A stretch of 64,000 bases of DNA from Saccharum officinarum (lineage: Eukaryota > Streptophyta > Magnoliopsida > Poales > Poaceae), in NCBI GenBank assembly GCA_020631735.1, contig CM036162.1:93048401-93112400 (forward strand), given 5' to 3'. The position numbers and the translations under genes were made by a program. Shown here one piece after another: positions 21,490-33,324 of the stretch (position 1 is its first letter; every line of letters begins with the position of its first letter). The notes beneath the pieces are model-generated. The model ran no database searches. It was not told the origin of the DNA and saw nothing but the letters and a program-made list of their open reading frames with translations.

Positions 21490-24400
21490 GCATACTCCTC
21501 CGGTGGATCAAGTTGGGTGCTTGATAGTGGATGTACAAATCATATGACCGGAGAAAGAAGTATGTTTCAATCATATTCCCCAAAGTTGGACTCAAATGAA
21601 AATATTGTCTTTGGAGACAATTCTAGGGGGATGTGCTTGGTCTCGGTAAAGTTGCTATAACCCTTGAGCATTTAATTACAAATGTTTTACATATTGATTC
21701 GTTGAGTTACAATTTGTTGTCCGTTTCTCAACTTTGTGAGATGGGCTACAATTGTCTCTTTACGGATAAAGGTGTGGAAGTCTTTAGAAGGGAGGATTCC
21801 TCTATTGTCTTTATGGGTCGATTAAAGAATAAGCTCTACCTAGTTGATTTCAACAAAGGGAAAGCTAATCTTGAGACTTGTTTAGTGGCAAAATCTAGCA
21901 TGGGTTGGCTATGGCATCGCCGGCTAGCTCATGTTGGGATGAGGAACTTGGCCAAACTTCAAAAAGACGAACACATCCTTGGACTAACAAATGTTCACTT
22001 TGAGAAAGATAGGATATGTAGCGCTTGTCAAGACGGAAAGCAAGTTGGCGTACCTCATCCACCAAAGAGCATCATGACTACCACTCAACCATTGGAGCTC
22101 ATCCATATGGACCTCTTTGGACCGGTCGCCTACCTAAGTATCGGGGGTAACAAATATGGTCTTGTTATTGTTGATGACTATTCCCGTTTCACTTGGGTAT
22201 TTTTCTTGTTTGATAAGTGTCAAGTTAGGGACAAGGTGAAGACATTTGTTAGAAGAGCTCAAAAGGAGTTTGGTCTCCCCATCAAGAAAATGAGAAGTGA
22301 CAATGGGACCGAATTCAAGAACACTCAAGTTGAGGAGTTTCTTGATGAGGAGGGCATCAAGCATGAGTTTTCAACTCCATACACCCCTCAACAAAATGGT
22401 GTAGTAGAGAGGAAGAACCGGACACTCATTGATATGGCAAGGACAATGCTAGATGAGTACAAGATTTCGGATTTATTTTGGTGTGAAGCCGTCAACACCG
22501 CTTGTCATGCCATCAATCGCCTCTACCTACATAAGAAGTTGAAGAAAACTTTATATGAGCTTCTAACCGGTAACAAACCAAAGGTGTCTTACTTTAGAGT
22601 GTTTGGGTGCAAGTGTTTCATACTTAATAAGAGACCCAAAACCTCTAAGTTTGCACCTAAAGTTGATGAAGGTTTTCTTCTTGGTTTTGGATCAAATGAG
22701 CATGCCTATCGTGTTTTCAACAAAACCTCCGGTAGAGTTGAAATAGCGGTAGATGTGACATTTGATGAATCTAATGGCTCTCAAGTAGAGCAAGTTGATG
22801 CAAGTGTTGTAGGAAAGGAGGATCCACCATGTGAGGCAATCAAGCAATTAGCTATCGGCGATATAAGGCCACAAGAAGATAAAGCCACTGATTTGGTGGT
22901 TCCCCTAGCTGCTGATGAAGAAGTTTCTGCTGACGTACCTGATGCTGAGGGGGAGCAAACCCCTGCTGCAGTCTAGCAGGGCGGCAGTGATGCACCTAGG
23001 AGCGAAAGTGCCACACCCCCTCTAGGAGCAGCAGCAAGTCCAACTCCGATTCGAGGACAGAACCTGCAACCAATCTTTGAAGAAGAAGTTGAAAATCCAG
23101 AAGATAATCAAGAGGCCATTGAGCACCCAAGACTCAAGCAAACCATTCAAAGAGATCATCCCGCTGACAATATTCTAGGGAGTCTTCGAAAGGGGGTATT
23201 GATACGTTCACATTTAGCAATTTTTTGTCAATATTACTCTTTTGTCTCTCCTATGGAACCAGTCAAGGTAGAAAAGGCACTTGAGGATGAGGATTGGGTG
23301 ATGGCCATGCAAGAAGAATTGAACAACTTCGAGAGAAACCAAGTGTGGACATTGGTGGAAAGACCCGAGACAAACGTGATTGGCACCAAGTGGGTCTTCT
23401 GCAACAAGCAAGATGAGAATGGCATGGTGATAAGGAACAAGGCAAGATTGGTCGCTCAAGGTTTCACTCAAGTGGAGGGCTTAGACTTTGAAGAAACATA
23501 TGCACCGGTGGGAAGACTTGAAGCAATCCGAATACTTCTAGCCTTTGCTGCCCATCATGACTTCAAGCTATATCAAATGGATGTCAAGAGTGCATTCCTC
23601 AATGGCCCTATACAAGAACTTGTCTATGTTGAGCAACCATCGGGTTTTGAAGATCCCAAGTTCCCCAACCATGTCTACAAACTCCAAAAGGCGCTCTATG
23701 GACTTAAGCAAGCACCAAGAGCATGATATGAATGCCTTAAGGAATTCTTGCTCAAGCAAGGCTTTGAAATTGGCAAAGCCGATCCTACCCTCTTTACTCG
23801 TAAAGTCAATAAAGATATATTTGTGTGCCAAATATATGTCGATGATATAATATTTGGTAGTACTAACCATGAATTTTGTGAAGAGTTTAGTAGGATCATG
23901 ACCAAGAGATTTGAGATGTCTATGATGGGTGAATTGAAGTTCTTCCTCGGTTTTCAAATCAAGCAATTGAAGGAAGGGACTTTTATTAGCCAAACAAAGT
24001 ACACCCATGATATGCTCAAGAAGTTTGACATGGCGAATGCAAAGCCCATCAAAACTCCCATGCCAACCAATGGACATCTTGATCTCAATGAGGAAGGGAA
24101 AGCCATCGACCAAAAGGTATATCGCTCCATGATCGGCTCTTTACTCTATTTGTGTGCATCTAGGCCCGATATTATGCTTAGTGTGTGCATGTGTGCTAGA
24201 TTTCAAGCTAACCCGAAAGAGTGCCACTTGGTGGCCGTTAAGAGAATCTTGAGATATTTAGTACACACTCCTAACCTTGGCTTGTGGTATCCTAAGGGCT
24301 CTAAGTTCGATCTACTTGGGTATTCGGATTCCGATTACGCCGGTTGCAAAGTAGATCGAAAAAGCACTTCAGGGACGTGTCAATTCCTTGGACGGTCCTA

Positions 24401-24787
24401 GTGTCTTGGAGTTCTAAAAAGCAAAATTGTGTAGCCCTTTCCACCGCCGAGGCCGAGTATGTTGCAGCCGGTGCATGTTGTGCTCAACTACTTTGGATGA
24501 GGCAAACCCTTCGTGATTTCGGATGTCGCTTTACCAAAATCCCATTATTGTGTGACAATGAAAGTGCCATAAAGCTTGCAAACAATCCTGTAAGCCACTC
24601 AAGAACTAAGCACATAGACGTCCGACATCACTTCTTGAGAGACCACGAAGCCAAAGGAGATATCGAAATTCACCATGTGAGCACCGAAAAGCAACTAGCC
24701 GATATCTTCACTAAGCCTCTCGACGAGTCAAGGTTTTGTGCTTTGCGTAGTGAACTAAATATACTTGACTCTCGTAATGTGGTTTGA
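21490..24787 (+). pseudogene. Element D pol: protease, integrase, RT, RNase H
   Basis: Begins after TTGTTTTGCAG|G with protease SSWVLDSGCTNHMTG. A frameshift near 21625-21635 precedes LGLGKVAI. Integrase shows HRRLAHVGM...CSACQ, DLFGP, RSDNGTEF and NGVVERKNRT. TAG at 22974-22976 and TGA at 23724-23726 (where Trp is expected after KQAPRA) interrupt it. RT has [11 protein letters not shown] and [10 protein letters not shown] 1-base loss near 24395-24400 shifts into the RNase H frame ([41 protein letters not shown]), which ends at TGA 24785-24787. Four disabling changes in all. Confidence 0.87.
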
Positions 24788-25286
24788 AATGTTGCACACC
24801 TTGTTTGATCAACTAGTATCTAGGCAAAAGGTTTGCAAAAAGTTCATAATGTGTTTTAAAATGCTTTATCAAAAGAGAACTTGCACTTTATGGTCACTGC
24901 TTGTTTTTTATTATCTGTTGTTGACCATATTTTGTCAAGTTTGTTGTATCCCTCTTCCTTCTTTTTCCGCTTTTTGGTGCTTGTTGCCAAAGGGGGAGAA
25001 TGAGAGGGGGGTACAATTTTTTTTTCGTCGCCTTGGTTGCTTATGTGCACACTTGTCATATGCATCACATATATTCTTGTGACACTATGTGCAGCACCCC
25101 ACAGAAGCATGGATGTAGGGGAGCCCCATCACTTAACTCTATATGTGAATTTTGGCCTCTTATGCCAATTTGAGAATTCATTTCTCTATTCACATATTTA
25201 GGGGGAGTCTCTACACCCTTGGCTTGAAAATCTCAGTTTCATTTCAAATATTGTTGTAAGCTCTAATTGTGTTGTCATCAATCACC
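24788..25286 (+). other. Element D 3' untranslated region
   Basis: Non-coding. Contains an extra purine block AAAGGGGGAGAATGAGAGGG at 24989-25008 and GGGGGAG at 25201-25207, candidates for secondary polypurine tracts. No third ORF. Confidence 0.5.
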
Positions 25287-25300
25287 AAAAAGGGGGAGAT
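25287..25300 (+). promoter_or_regulatory. Element D polypurine tract
   Basis: AAAAAGGGGGAGAT directly before the 3' LTR start TGTAAGTGC. Confidence 0.85.
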
Positions 25301-26234
25301 TGTAAGTGCAATCAAGCCCTATTTGTGGGTTTTGATGATAATGACCACACGATTAGAGGACTAATGAGATTTATCGAGATGACAAGCAGGCAAAATAAGA
25401 ATGAGGATAATGCATGAGATGGTGGAGCCCGAGTTACAAAATGACGCGGTAATGGACTCAAAAGCGTTTAAATTCTTTGATATTTGATCTTGAGTTTAGG
25501 CTATGCCGCACTATAAAGGGGGATGCTAATCTAGTTGGTTTGAGGAAGATAGAGTGCTCAAGTATTAAAACTAAATCATAAGAGAGACACTCTAGCACTT
25601 CACGAGCACATAGAATATTTTTTAGTGACTTTTGGCGTCGGAAGTCCCGACGTACGTCGGGAGTCCCGACGGTCAGAAGTCCCGACGTACGTCAGCAGTC
25701 CCGACGTACGTCAGCAGTCCCGACGTTGGCCTTCGCGCAGTGACTTTGACCTTGTATGAACAGTGTTTTCTATACAGGTCAGAAGTCCCGAGATCTATGT
25801 CGGGAGTCCCGACGTAGATCTGAACGGTTAGATTTCTACTTCAAGTATAAATAGCCATCTCTTCAATTCTAACCGTTACGAACTCATTTCACTTGACCAA
25901 ACCTTCAGTGAAAGTGCTCTCTAGCTCTCAAGCTCTCTCTTTCTTCTCCTCTTTGCTCCTAGATTCAAATCTTCCAAGAGATTGAGTTGAGAGAAGGGAT
26001 TTGGTGAGAGAAACATTGATTCAAAGCTTGAGCACTTGTTTTCTTCGTCAAGCCGGTTGGATTTGCGTTTGTTACTCTTGGGTTCTTGAAACCCTAGCCG
26101 GCTAGGCGTCGCCCAAGAGCTCCCGATCTGTGGGAGAACCTTGGGAAGTTTGTATTACCCTTGATTTTCTAGTGAAGAACTCAAGTTTACCTTTATGGTT
26201 GCTTGAGAGAGGCAAGGAGGTGAAAGAGACTCCG
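25301..26234 (+). repeat. Element D 3' LTR, truncated after 934 bp
   Basis: Matches 17094-18027 and then stops: ...GAGACTCCG continues in D-left as ACCTTAG but here as GTCGCCCTGCG, which is B LTR sequence. The missing 459 bp include R/U5. Confidence 0.9.
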
Positions 26235-27463
26235 GTCGCCCTGCGTCGTCCACGTATTCCTCAGATTCAAACGCGACCACCAGATCCTCCAACGGTCACT
26301 GCGCGCCAACGGTCAAACGCAATGACCGGACGCGCTGCTCGCAACGACCAGACGCGCCGATCGCACAATACCGCGCGCCCGCGACACCATGACCGGACGC
26401 GCTCCTCGCAATGACCAGACGCGACAGTGCCAGCGTCCGGTCAGAGTCCAGTAAGCTCCTTCAACGACCGGACGCGTCCGGTCGCGTGTGACCGGACGCG
26501 CACCGCGTCCGATCGACCTTGCGAACTGCAGTTCCCTCAGGGCGCCTGACCGGATGCGCTGGTCCCGCGAGTGACCAGACGCGCCGGTTGCAAACCCTAG
26601 CCCGCGCGCCCGACTCCTGCGCTGTACTGACCGGACGCGTCCGGTCACACCGTGACTGCGTCCGGTGCAGCGTCCGGTCACCTCAGTGACCTCCGTTCGC
26701 CTCTGTTTCTTTTCCGACTTCCGGCGTAGTGGAAAATAGGCATTTCATTTCTCCGAAATCGCCTGAATCCCGCGCTCGCACGCTCGGCGGGAGGGAGAGA
26801 GGAACCCAAACCCCTCTCTACCCGCAAACCACAGCGCGACCAACGCCACCTTTGCAAATGTGCCAACACCATCAAGTGTACATCTCCATGTGCTTGTGTG
26901 TTAGCTTTTTCTCAATCATTTTCAAAGGTTTTCCAATTAACTCACTAGGCCCTACATGCAATGCACTTCATGAATTCACCTAGTGGCACCCGTGCATTGA
27001 ATAACCGATAAGACTTCCCCTCTTAATAGTTCGGCTATTGATCCTAAACCACTCGCACCCTCTATGGTGTCTTGAGTGTAAAACAAAATGGCCCTATGGT
27101 TATACCTTTGCCTTGAGCCCATTTTGTTTCTCCAAATGATATGATCCACTTCATATCATCACATGACCGTCTCGATCCATCGACCTTGACTTCACTTGCT
27201 CTTCACCGTTGCATCGGTCCGTCGGCGCTAAGTCTTGCTCAAGCTTCACCATCGCATGGTCCTTCGCTTCGAAGCCTCGACTTGCCCTTCACCTTCACAA
27301 CCAGTCCATCGAGCCAAGCCTCATCTTGGTCTTCACCATCTTGGTCACATGAGTCAATGTCATGTCTCATATGCAATGACCACCTTTATCTAAATCATCC
27401 ACTTAGATACAAAGGTTAGTCCTAGGTTTCATCAATTAGCCAAAACCAAACTAGGGACTTTCA
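26235..27463 (-). repeat. Element B 5' LTR, truncated
   Basis: Corresponds to 9734-10965 of the complete B LTR and keeps most of the CG-rich array (26310-26680), but has lost the part holding the TATA box and R/U5. The right end GGGACTTTCA meets the target duplication GAGTC. Bases 26231-26234 (TCCG) belong equally to D and B. Confidence 0.88.
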
Positions 27464-28337
27464 GAGTCTGAGAATCTCCCATACCCTGGTGCTGTATAAC
27501 CTGCGGTCACGACCTCTAAAAGCAAAGTGGATGAACTGATGTGCAGGGTCGATCCATAGTGACGAGTAAAACTCTCTGACCCAGGTTCCGCAGTATGCTC
27601 CAGTCCGTCCAAGTAGATCTGATAGCCCAGGCAGAAAAGACAGATGTGGACGAAGCTGCTCACCAACCACCTCAACTAGTGCCTCTAGTCGACAGACTCT
27701 CTGGGGTCTGAAAGCTATTCCACTGTCAACATAGGCCCTATAGAAATCCTCGTGCAGAGGAGTATAGAAGCCCTCTGACGCCCGGGGATCCCGCTGGGGT
27801 GGGAACCACCGAGTGACCTCAACGAACCTGAGGGCCTGGACCTGTCTGGCTGTAGCACCCCTGAGGTCAAAGTGCTCAACAGGGGGGGTGACCTCTAGCC
27901 CTGGGAGGTGGACAACCTCCACGACGCTGACCCTCTGGCCTGGGAGTGACCTGAGCTCGCGTACGTCCTGAGCGACGACGCTGTGGAGTCTGTACTGTCT
28001 GCTCCTTAGTCTCCTGTGGATCCTTTGTAGGCTGCTCTGTAGGGGCATCTACTGTCTCCTCTGTAGCCTCTACTGTCTCCTCTGTGGCCTCTGTGCCGAG
28101 TTGTCGACCTTCAAGATGAAAGCGACTCTCGCCAATGCGAATACCACTGCTCCTGCCACCCCTCTCTGCTGCATCTGCTGCATCTGCCACTGCCTGAGCT
28201 ATCTCTGCCTCTGTAAGAGTTCTCTTCCTTTTCTTGGCAGCAATCTTAACTCGCTTCCCGCGAGCTACCTCAGTCCTCCTAGGGGGACTGTCATCCCCGT
28301 CATTAGGTGCCCCACTAGCGTTCTTGCATCAAACCAT
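27464..28337 (-). pseudogene. Element A env-like third ORF, N-terminal part (broken)
   Basis: Starts at ATG 28337-28335, but the third codon is TGA (28331-28329). The frame then continues with a basic region (KRVKIAAKKRKRT), AEIAQAVADAADAAERGG, and a Thr/Glu-rich repeat (TEATEETVEATEETVDAPTE). A frameshift between about 28000 and 27880 leads into GLEVTPPVEHFDLRG, then TRWFPPQRDPRASEGFYTPL, CGTWVREFYSSLWID and FAFRGRDRRLYSTRVWEI. The VREFY...FRGR block recalls the putative plant transposon protein domain found in third ORFs of Athila and SIRE elements; that match is from memory. B interrupts it at 27464. Acceptor-like CTTGTCAG lies just before the ATG. Confidence 0.65.
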
Positions 28338-28759
28338 ACTGACAAGAGGATGTACTGAGACACACTGAAAAGGCAGATGATGTACTGAACCTTGTGAGGC
28401 TTGGCCTCAATCCGTATCCGCAGGCTTGGCCTCGGATTCACAACTGATCACCTGAACCACTCAGCACTGATAGGACAAACTGAAACGATAGAATAGATGG
28501 ATCTACTATAAGCAACATATATATCTAAAAGATAAGCGAGATCCTAGTAAGAGCAAGCAGGAGAGGTAAGATATGAGATGACCGTGATAGCTACCTCGAT
28601 GAGCGATGATCCGATGACTGGAAGACGATCTCGATGCGTTAGGGTTACCCGAAGACGGCGACCGAAACCCTGGAATACAATCGACGATCGATCGACAATT
28701 GAATTAGTAATTCACCGGAAAATCGCCGGTAAACCCTAATCCAAGGAGAAGACGTCACC
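28338..28759 (-). other. Possible intron in the leader of the env-like ORF
   Basis: On the minus strand, CCGCAAG|GTGACG (exon end 28759) and TCCTCTTGTCAG|TATG (exon start 28338) could be donor and acceptor of a 420-nt intron, placing the env-like ATG one base after the junction. Inferred from sequence only. Confidence 0.4.
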
Positions 28760-29215
28760 TTGCGGAGACGAAAACGATCGCGAAGACGGAGATGATTTCA
28801 AAAACGAAAACCTCGCGACCTAGGGTTAGGGTTTTCGGTGAAAAGTGAGGACTTTGGAGATGGGCGCGCGCGGCAAGGGGAGAGCTCCGAGGAGAAGCTA
28901 GGGCGCGGGGGATCTCCGGTGGCGCGGCTACGGCGGCGCAGCTCCGGCAAGGTGCACGCGAGCGCGGGCGCGGCGGCTCGGTGCGGGCGCTGGCGTGAGC
29001 GCGGGCACGGCGGCGGCGGTGGTGCTGCACGGTGCTGGGCGTGAGGAGCTAGGGCGCTGTGGCAGCGGTGGCGCGGATGCGGGCGCGAGGAGGAGCTTGC
29101 GGCGGTGATGGCATGGCGGCGGAAACACGGTGAGTCGACGAAACAGTGAAAACGGCGGAGGATGAAAAACGAGATTGAGATCCAATCGTACGGTTAAAAA
29201 GGGTGAGATCCACTT
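28760..29215 (-). promoter_or_regulatory. Leader-like, GC-rich segment upstream of the env-like ORF
   Basis: Minus strand: ACCGTACGATTGGATCTCAA near 29192-29173, then a pyrimidine- and GC-rich stretch, then GAAAACCCTAACCCTAGG (telo-box, 28836-28819), then TCTTCGCGATCGTTTTCGTC before the proposed donor. This is the look of a plant housekeeping-gene 5' UTR and first intron. A captured promoter/leader is one reading; a native SIRE internal promoter is another. Confidence 0.4.
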
Positions 29216-29221
29216 TTTGCG

Positions 29222-29566
29222 TGATGACCGGACGCGGTGGTCGAATGACCGGACGCGGTGGAGGCAGCGTCCGGTCACATTCCAGTAAGCTCCTGGAATG
29301 ACCGGACACGTCCGATTATCCACGATCGGACGCTGACAGCGTCCGGTTTGACATAGCCCGGAAAGATGGAACGGATGACCAGACGTGGTGGTGGTTACCG
29401 GGACCGGACACGGTGGTCGACAGGGGCGCGTCCGGTGCAGCGTCCGATTAGAGGTTTCAAAGAAAAACTTCGGGAATGACCGGACGCGCTGGTGGACGCT
29501 AGGACCGAACGCGGTGGTGAAACTGAACCGCGTCCGATGTAGCGTCTGGTCCAGCGTCCGGTCGCT
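29222..29566 (-). repeat. Internal array of GACCGGACGCGGTGG motifs in A
   Basis: The CG-rich motif of the A and B LTRs recurs here between pol and the env-like ORF, mostly as GACCGGACGCGGTGG and CAGCGTCCGGTC. It lies upstream (minus strand) of the leader-like segment, as LTR arrays lie upstream of their TATA boxes. Confidence 0.7.
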
Positions 29567-29639
29567 GTAAAAAGGTCTTTTTCAAACCGTTTTTCGACTC
29601 GACTTCTCCCAATCAAGTTCCAATTCAAAGAGACTCAAA

Positions 29640-30058
29640 TAAACACCAATTGAAACCTGATGTGAGTGACCTCACTCAAACTCTCAAAAATTTTCAAAAT
29701 ATTTTGCCTTAGGCTAGTATTATTTTTAAGAAAATATTCAATAAACACCCGAGGAGCAACGTATGGCCATGCAATAGAGTTTATGAACCCTTGGGAGCTT
29801 CAAATGCTCTCTCTATTCATGGACGAACACAGAGGTTACTCAAAGCTAAACCGAAAAGAAACGACAAAGCAACAACCATGCATATGCAATGCAAAACGAG
29901 AAAGGAAGGCTAGGTTGCTTGTCAAGTTTGATCCATGGTTAGGCTTTTTCACACCTCCAAAGGAGGGTTATCGTAACCATGTTAGACAAGTCCTAGATGC
30001 ATTGCGGCAAAAATAAACATGACATAAAGTACAATGCAATGCAAGGGACAACACAAGC
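29640..30058 (-). other. Element A spacer after pol
   Basis: Non-coding stretch between the pol stop and the internal motif array. No reading frame, element end or duplication was recognised. Confidence 0.4.
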
Positions 30059-33000
30059 TCATCTTTTAAAGTTACTAGAATCAAGCACATTTAGTTCACT
30101 TCTCAATCTACAAAAGGTAGCCTCATCTAAAGGTTTAATGAAGATATCCGCTAATTGATTTTCACTTCTTACACCTTCTAGTGATATATCATTTTTAGCA
30201 ATGTGATCTCTTAGAAAGTGGTGGCGGATATCAATGTGCTTGGTGCGAGAGTGTTGTACCGGATTATTAGCAATTTTAACCGCACTTTCATTGTCACATA
30301 AAAGCGGCACCTTTTCAAGAACAACTCCATAGTCTAGGAGGGTTTGTTTCATGTATAGGATTTGTGCACAACAAGCCCCCGCGGCAATGTATTCCGCCTC
30401 GACGGTGGACAAAGCCACACTATTTTGCTTTTTAGATGACCAAGATACTAAGGATCTCCCAAGCAAATGGCATCCTTCGGATGTGCTTTTTCTGTCAATT
30501 TTGCAACCGGCATAGTCCGAATCGGAGTAGCCAACTAGTTGGAATCTAGCTCCTTTGGGGTACCAAAGTCCGATGCTTGGGGTATACTTAAGATATCTTA
30601 GGATTCTTTTTACGGCACTTAGGTGAGGTTCTTTAGGGCACGCTTGAAAGCGGGCACACATGCACACACTAAACATGATGCCGGGCCTAGATGCGGTAAG
30701 GTACAACAAGCTACCAATCATAGAACGATAAAGAGTTTGATCGATTGGTTTACCTCCCTTATCTAGGTCGAGATGTCCATTAGTTGGCATTGGGGTCTTG
30801 ATTGGCTTGCATTCTTCCATCTTGAATCTTTTGAGAAGATCCTTGGTATACTTTTCTTGAGAGATAAAAATCCCTTCTCTCATTTGCTTGACTTGAAACC
30901 TAAGGAAGAATGTTAGCTCACCAATCATTGACATCTCGAACTCTTTTGACATCAATTCACCAAATTCTTTGCAATAATCTTCATTTGTTGACCCAAAGAT
31001 AATATCATCAACATAGACTTGACAAATGAAGATCTCTTCATTAAACTTCTTGGTGAATAGTGTGGTGTCAACCTTCCTAATAGTGAAGCCCTTCTCAATG
31101 AGGAAGTCCCGGAGACGCTCATACCACGCTCTAGGGGCTTGCTTGAGCCCATATAGCGCCTTGGACAACCTATAAACATGATTAGGATATCTAGGGTCTT
31201 CAAACCCGGGAGGTTGTTCAACATAGACTAGTTCATTTATGAAGCCATTTAAAAATGCACTTTTCACATCCATTTGATATAGTTTCATATCATGATGTGA
31301 TGCATATGAAAGAAGGATACGAATGGCTTCAAGTCTTGCAACGGGTGCAAAAGTCTCTCCAAAATCAAGACCTTCAACTTGAGAGAACCCTTTTGCTACT
31401 AGTCTTGCCTTGTTTCTTACTACTACCCCTTGATCATCTTGCTTGTTGCGGAACACCCACTTGGTTCTAATGACTCTTGCACCTTTTGGATGCTCTTCAA
31501 GTGTCCAAACTTGATTGCGGGCGAAGTTGTTCAATTCTTCATGCTTGGCATTCACCCAATCCGGATCTTGAAGAGCTTCTTCTACATTCTTAGGTTCAAG
31601 ACAAGAGACAAAAGAGTGATGTTCAACAAAAGAATTAAACTTTTGAGATTGAGTCATTACACCCTTTGTAGGACTCCCTATGATGAGATCTTGTGGATGT
31701 GCTTGAAGTAGGGGTGAGTTTCTTCGATCAACCATTTGAGGAGTAGGATGGGGAGCATCAACATCTTGTGCTTGTGCCTCGGCTTGATGATGGGAGACAT
31801 GGGTGTCTTCATTTTCAACTCTCTCATTCTTGTCATCATCTTGAGGCACATATGATAAAGATGGTGGATTGACAATTTATACATCGTCTTCATCATCTTT
31901 AGGCTTGATGTCTCCCACCGACATGTTCTTCATGGCCTCCCTCAATGGTTCATCACCTACATCATCACAATTCTCAATTGCTCCTTGGGAGCCATTAGAT
32001 TCATCAAATTTCACATCATATGTTTCTTCAATCAAACCGGTGGCATGGTTAAATACTCTATATGCTTTGGACTTTGATGAGTAACCAACAAGAAAACCAA
32101 TATCACAACGTCTTTGGAACTTCCCTAGGTGTTGACGCTTCTTGTAGATGTAGCATTTGCAACCAAACACCTGGAAGAATGAGACGTCCGGCTTCTTCCC
32201 ATTTAGCAACTCATAAGGGGTCTTGCAAAGGAACTTTTGTAGGAAGAGGCGATTTGAAGCATAGCATGCGGTGTTGATTGTCTCGGCCCACAATTTCTCC
32301 GGTGTGTTGTACTCATCTAGCATTGTTCTTGCAAGAGTGATCAAGGTCCGGTTCTTTCTCTCAACTACACCATTTTGTTGAGGAGTGTAGGTTGATGAAA
32401 CTTCATGCTTGATTCCAATTTCATCACAATAGGCTTCAATGTTGGTGTTGTCAAACTCTTTGCCATTATCACTTCTAATTTTCTTTATCTTGACTTCAAA
32501 TTCATTTTGAGCCCTCTTTGCAAACTTCATGAAGCAATTTGCCACTTCGGATTTGTCATGAAGAAAGAAAGTCCAAGTGTATCTTGAGTAATCATCCACA
32601 ATTACTAGGCAATAGAGATTTCCACCCAAACTCTTGTAAGTTGTAGGACCAAACAAATCTATGTGTAGAAGTTCTAGTACTCTTGAGGTTGACATGTAGG
32701 CTTTGGTTGGATGAGTGTTTGCAACTTGTTTACTGGCTTGACATGCACTACAAGGTTTGTCCTTTTCAAACTTTACATCCTTCAAACCTCTCACTAATTC
32801 TTTCTTCAATAGCTTGTTGAGAGTGTTCATTCCAACATGAGCAAGCCTCCTATGCCAAAGCCATCCAAGTGTAGTTTTGGTGAATAAACATGTCATCAAG
32901 TTTGCATCTTCGGAGGTGAAGTCAACTAGATAGAGATTATTGTATATAAAGCCCTTGAAAATCACTTGCTTGTCATCTATCTTTGTAACAACCACTTCAT

Positions 33001-33283
33001 TTGGACTAAACAAGCATTGGTAGCCAAGATCACAAAGTTGCCCAACGGATAGTAAGTTAAAACTCAATGAAGCAACATAGAGCACATTTGAGAGGGAGTG
33101 ATCATTTGATATTGCAACCTTGCCTATACCCTTGACTTTGCTCTTTGAATTGTCCCCAAATGTGATCTTGTCTTGACATACTCCATCCTCTTCAAGTGAG
33201 GTGAACATACGAGGATCACCGGTCATGTGTTGTGTGCAACCACTATCAATCACCCAATGAGATCCACCGGTCTTGTAGTTCAC
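30059..33283 (-). pseudogene. Element A pol: protease, integrase, RT, RNase H (one stop)
   Basis: About 1075 codons, nearly intact. Protease SHWVIDSGCTQHMTG lies at the start. Integrase has HRRLAHVGM...CSACQ, DLFGPTTYKSLGG, KIRSDNGKEF and NGVVERKNRT. RT has [21 protein letters not shown] and YVDDIIFGS. RNase H has [27 protein letters not shown] and [10 protein letters not shown], ending VLDSSNFKR. The only break seen is TAA at 31877-31879, between integrase and RT. The frame is offset from gag and starts at GTGTGTAG|GTG. Confidence 0.88.
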
Positions 33284-33324
33284 CTACACACAAGAGATCA
33301 AGCCTTTTGTTTAGGGACCCAAAC

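Larger units (their letters stand above)
17094..26234 (+). mobile_element. Element D: Ty1/copia element inside gag of B, 3' LTR truncated
   Basis: Plus-strand element: 5' LTR (17094-18486), PBS, gag, pol, PPT and the first 934 bp of the 3' LTR. By eye the two LTR copies differ at about 11 of 934 positions, fewer than the LTRs of A, fitting a late insertion. The left flank is B gag (last five bases TAAAG, 17089-17093). The right flank with its target duplication was deleted. There are only 513 bp between pol stop and 3' LTR, so no third ORF. Gag and pol carry nonsense and frameshift mutations, so it cannot move on its own. Confidence 0.88.
8758..27463 (-). mobile_element. Element B: Ty1/copia element inside the env-like ORF of A
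   Basis: LTR ends TGTAAGGTCC (8758) and GGGACTTTCA (27463) are bordered by GAGTC at 8753-8757 and 27464-27468. On the minus strand: truncated 5' LTR (26235-27463), then D, gag (17093-15277), pol (15265-12065), PPT and complete 3' LTR (8758-10965). The N-terminal part of gag, the PBS and nearly 1 kb of the 5' LTR were lost in the deletion at the D/B junction. No env-like ORF is seen in the 1.1 kb between pol and PPT. Confidence 0.88.
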
